Part shown: one piece after another, positions 60,503 through 64,000 of the stretch | How positions within the stretch are numbered: position 1 is the first letter of the stretch | Layout of the letters: each line of letters begins with the position of its first letter | NCBI GenBank assembly: GCA_013368445.1 | Contig: JAACJO010000017.1 | Location: 715,110 to 779,109 of the forward strand | Direction: 5' to 3' | DNA: 64,000 nucleotides | Source of the DNA: Leucocoprinus leucothites | Lineage: Eukaryota > Basidiomycota > Agaricomycetes > Agaricales > Agaricaceae | Translations under genes and position numbers: made by a program | Notes under the pieces: generated by a model | Databases searched by the model: none | Seen by the model: the letters and a program-made list of their open reading frames with translations, nothing else | What the model was told of the DNA's origin: nothing

Positions 60503-61553
60503 ATGAGGATCACTGTCACCGGCTGCAATGGCAGAGTAGGCAAACGTGTCGTTCTCCTCGCCTTGAAACGCGGGCACACTGTTACCGGCGTTGATCACAC
60601 CGCCTTCTCAGAGGATCTACATTCCCTGATTAAGCAGTATCAGCAACAATTCACGTTCAAACAGGTCGATCTGCAGGGCTATGAGGCTGTTCTCGAGGCT
60701 TTACAGACAGCTCAAGCCGAGGCCGTCGTACATCTAGCCGCAATCCGGGATCCGGGGGATTATGTAGTTCGAACTCACAATAGGTTTGTATCGGTTGCCT
60801 ACGAACTATCGAGCACATATTAAAAAGATACAGTAACGTCGTCATCTCATGGAACGTCCTGAGAGCTTGTGCTGAAGTATGTATTGCTTCTCAACATGAT
60901 CCCCTGAAGTACGAAGAACACGCTAACCATCTACCAATCGACTTACAGCTAGGCATCACTCGTATCGCACAAGCATCCTCGGTCAACGTTATCACGATGC
61001 TTTTCAGCGTCAAACCGATTTTTGAGTATTTCCCACTTGATGAGAATCACCCATGCGAACCCGACGAACCATATGGGCTTTCAAAACTGTAGGTCACTTC
61101 CGATTCTCAGAACTCTTTCAGAATTGAATGCTTTCGGTGAAACTAGGATCTGCGAACGTCAAGCAGATACTCTCATACGCCGTTTCCCAGACCTGCGCAT
61201 TGGTAGCCTTCGTCTTCATTGGTCCGTTCCAGAAAAGGCTTACACGCTCAAACGGGACCTCGAAAGGGCGTCCAAAGATCTCTGGGGATACGTTCATCAT
61301 GATTCAGCTGCCGACGCATTCCTCCTTGCTATCACATGTGATACGACGAATTGGCCATCGAAACATGAAGCCATGTTTGTCGTTGCACCCGAGATCGCGA
61401 GGGATGAAGATAGTGGGAGGTTAAAAAAATCTGTTTTACTCCGATGTCCCAGTAAAGGAAGGTTTTGAGATTAGTGGGAAGAATGGTTTCTATGATTGCA
61501 GGAAAGCGGAGAGGCTACTAGGATGGGCTCACCGGGATATTGTGCCAGAGTGA
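60503..61553 (+). CDS. NAD-dependent epimerase/dehydratase (extended SDR); one homopolymer frameshift
   Basis: Extended short-chain dehydrogenases act on nucleotide sugars or related substrates with NAD(P). Exons: 60503-60783, 60834-60876, 60949-61088 and 61147-61553. The start MRITVTGCNGRVGKRVVLLA holds the GxxGxxG nucleotide loop. VVHLAAIRDPGD, SWNVLRACAE, ITRIAQASSVNVI and PYGLSKL (YxxxK catalytic pair) follow. The last exon reads CERQADTLIRRFPDLRIGSL and LWGYVHHDSAADAFLLA. At the A7 run 61423-61429 the frame slips; the other frame gives YSDVPVKEGFEISGKNGFYD and ERLLGWAHRDIVPE to TGA 61551-61553. The exon sum is one base over, consistent with one extra A. Probably functional if that A is an error. 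Confidence 0.82.
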
Positions 61554-62369
61554 GGTAATAAATGTGAGTACCCAACGGTAACCAATTGTCGATATCCGAG
61601 ATAGCGAATGTACAATGAAGTGATATATTTTCAACTATTACGCATTGCATCAGCCACCCTTCTCTTCTTGTGTTCCTCTGCGCCTCCATCTACAAATGGC
61701 CCTAGTCATCATCCAAGCGCTCTTCTCCGACACCTGGCACAGTGAGACTACCATCACCTCCCGAAGTTGGCTTCGTGCTCGCCAACAATGTTATTACATG
61801 GGGACGGAGGTCCCAAACAAGACGAATATTGATATGGCATGTATTACAAGTATCAAGGAAAAGCTATCGAGCCTAATTCTGGGTATTAACAGGGGTGTTT
61901 TAAAAATTCTTGTTCTCATTGTTCAATAGAAATTTACACGGAGATATTTTTGGATCTCGGTTCTATGCTCCTTCGATGTCTGACGAATATACCTCCTATA
62001 CTCAAGGTTCGGAATCAATGCGCCAGTCCTCTTGGAGTGCGCATAGAGCGATGGAACATGGAGACTGTCATGAGGTGAGAAGGTCGCTAACAGGCTCACA
62101 TTCGATAACTGAATAATACAATTTTGGTATTCTCGCATCATAGCACTCGATCAAATACAGTATCATTGACTATTCTCTGGCAATGGCTACTCTTCTTCAA
62201 TTGGCACCACCTTCGGGTGCAAGACATCAGTGCACAAAATATTGGGGTGATCGTTGAATCCAATCTCGCCATAGGCTACCATTCGATTCCAACAGTCACA
62301 GAGTCCGCAAAGCAGAAACACCTTTGTAGTCGAAACGAATCAACAACAAAAGAAGACATGATACTTCTG
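61554..62369. other. Intergenic, no supported gene
   Basis: A plus frame at 61696-61929 (MALVIIQALFSDTW) has no domain and no splice partner I trust. The remainder is the 3' flank of the HPP gene. Confidence 0.4.
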
Positions 62370-63201
62370 CTAAACAACAGCTGTACTATTGGAGTTATTT
62401 CCACTGCGCTCTTGTTCAGTGGAGGGGCTATTCGATTTCGTATCATCGTCCCCAGCACTTGACTTGACAAGTTTGGATTGTGGTGGAGGCTGTGTAGGAT
62501 TGAACCAAAATATTGGCCACCTACGCTGTATGTTATTATTAATCAAAGCGACCGCAAATGCAAGCGCAGATGAAAGCAAAACAACTGGGAGATAGTACCA
62601 CCCGATATCCCGTATATCTTGACTTGTAGCAGGGAGAAGTGCTGTGGCGCCTACAATTGTTATTTAGAGGCCACCAGTTTTGAACCAGCTTAGAAATAGA
62701 TCTCACCTGCTGGTGGATGCACAGTTTGAGTTATCTGCATAACCACTGTTGCCGTCGCGCATGAGAGCGAAGCGGCTAACCACGACAATTGATCGAATCG
62801 CTCTTCCGTGGGAAGTAGTTGAAAAAGTTTTGTGATGATAACACCGACGAGAGCGCCTAGGAAATGTCCTCCAAAAAGGGCTCTAGGCTGAGCTAGCGGT
62901 GCCTCGATTACACCATAAATAAGCACGGCAGAGGCACCCTATACAAGGGTAAGTAAATCATATAGTCCTCATCCACGAAACAATAACTCACATAACTCGC
63001 CACGATGGGTGGTACTCTCCGCCTGACAAAGTATTGCGCTTGTTCGAATACGGCCTGTATCACGGCGATACAACAGAAGGCACCAATGAATGTCCAAGTC
63101 CAGATAATATAGTCAGGTTGTTTGGGTGGTGGGATACGGCGGTAGCCAAACCATCGGCTGAGCCACGCAGGGAGGGGAGCTAGCACGTTACGGTTAAGCA
63201 T
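62370..63201 (-). CDS. HPP-family integral membrane protein (240 aa)
   Basis: The exons are 62992-63201, 62707-62938 and 62370-62650 (210, 232 and 281 nt). They join in frame to 240 codons plus stop. The start is MLNRNVLAPLPAWLSRWFGY; helices follow at WTWTFIGAFCCIAVIQAVF, GASAVLIYGVIEAPLAQP and FGGHFLGALVGVIITKLF. The signature VHPPAGATALLPA is split by an intron. The last helix WYYLPVVLLSSALAFAVALI is followed by a Ser/Asn-rich tail. This matches the HPP family of four-helix membrane proteins found in fungi, bacteria and plants; plant members have been linked to nitrite transport, but the fungal role is unknown. Intact. Confidence 0.88.
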
Positions 63202-64000
63202 ACTGAATTTGAGCGGGTTCTGGGATTAAACTCATCTAGTGGTGTTGTGGGTTAAATATGATTTTGCAACCGCATTTCAGTTCCCAAGCTCCGAAGCGAG
63301 AACATTTGAGCGTGCGTTCCTAGGCACTCGGCTCGCCTCAACTCGGTGCCAGCTTCCTTCAGCCTCCAGCGACAGATTTCGTCTTTCTCATACTCCCATC
63401 ATACATTAATCCTCTATGGTTGCCCAACTCAAGGGTACGCTAGACCTGATATCTATGGTTTGCAGAGCTTCATGTTCGACTTCACATTTAGCATTTGATT
63501 TCTTGCCTCTGATACTGGCTGAATCGAGGGCTCAAGGAAGCTATTAATATCCCTTATACAGAACTACGCGTTAGCGTCATGATGAAGTATGCTTCTATCC
63601 ATACAAACCACCCACGCCTAAGTCAAGAGAAATGAATGCTTGTAAGTAATCATCTTGCATGGTGAGACCTCATTCTATGCAGAAGGTGGCGCTACTTATC
63701 CAAAGACCAGCGTGACGCAGACATGTCTGCGGCTATCTGTTTATTTTGGACATTTTTCTTCAATAGCTTTGATTCGCAATCACACCAGAATTGAAAAAGG
63801 AGAATCCAGGATTACCCATTTATCAAACTACGACACCTTCAACCAGATTTCTCGTTCCCAAATCACCTCCATTGAGCTTCAACTGTACTACCGATATGAA
63901 AGTTCTCTCTGATGGCAGGACTGCGGTAAAGCCTCTCACATCTCATTAATCATTGGTGTCCTCAACTGACCGATATTCTGACAGCGTATCACATGAATGT
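63202..64000. other. Right edge, no supported gene
   Basis: Promoter of the HPP gene and an 85-codon plus frame (63655-63912) without a recognised domain. A gene could begin here and run out of the window. Confidence 0.35.

Overview
The window looks like nuclear DNA of a mushroom-forming basidiomycete (Agaricomycetes). The genes carry many short GT-AG introns of about 45-60 bases. The families present are typical of that group: NACHT-type NLR genes, a laccase-like multicopper oxidase, a multi-exon cytochrome P450, a sesquiterpene synthase remnant, F-box genes, lineage-specific multi-pass membrane proteins, an SGRGG-repeat (DUF3602) protein, small beta-trefoil-like proteins, a Helitron and solo LTRs. 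All product names come from reading motifs and exon structure by eye; no search was run.

Layout. 1-1.5 kb: partial membrane-protein gene. 2.9-6.5 kb: decayed sesquiterpene synthase and decayed NACHT gene. 7.3-12.9 kb: dead Helitron RepHel gene, interrupted by a 270-base pure A tract where the Rep nuclease core should be, and by a 697-bp solo LTR. 13.4-14.05 kb: second solo LTR. 14.4-17.1 kb: two old diverged copies of a non-genic or decayed segment. 17.9-20.4 kb: membrane-protein gene, DUF3602 gene and a possible small gene. 21.15-29.5 kb: direct tandem duplication of a roughly 4.2-kb unit carrying a NACHT gene and the end of a membrane-protein gene; both NACHT copies are broken, at different places. 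30.6-38.4 kb: GPI-anchored protein, two paralogous 7-TM genes and an apparently intact P450. 38.4-41.5 kb: mostly empty. 41.5-44.5 kb: F-box gene and its decayed neighbour. 45.5-48.8 kb: FHA/coiled-coil/tail-anchor gene resembling the STRIPAK subunit SLMAP/PRO45. 49-53.2 kb: three small paralogues (P, Q, R), possibly mycocypin-like inhibitors. 53.5-56.4 kb: laccase-like oxidase. 57-58.9 kb: two more small paralogues (T, U). 59.3-60 kb: GMC oxidoreductase remnant. 60.5-61.55 kb: NAD-dependent epimerase/dehydratase. 62.4-63.2 kb: HPP-family membrane protein.

There are no operons; genes act singly. The plausible themes are self-recognition and defence (NACHT genes, small trefoil-like proteins), lignocellulose or phenol oxidation (laccase, GMC, P450) and secondary metabolism (terpene synthase remnant, P450). 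Single-base frame breaks occur in many genes, including conserved ones. These could be true decay or uncorrected assembly indels, and I flag each one. I found no convincing new biological system; the most unusual items are the A270 tract inside the Helitron, the two differently broken NLR copies, the hairpin array near 50.3 kb and the small trefoil-like families.
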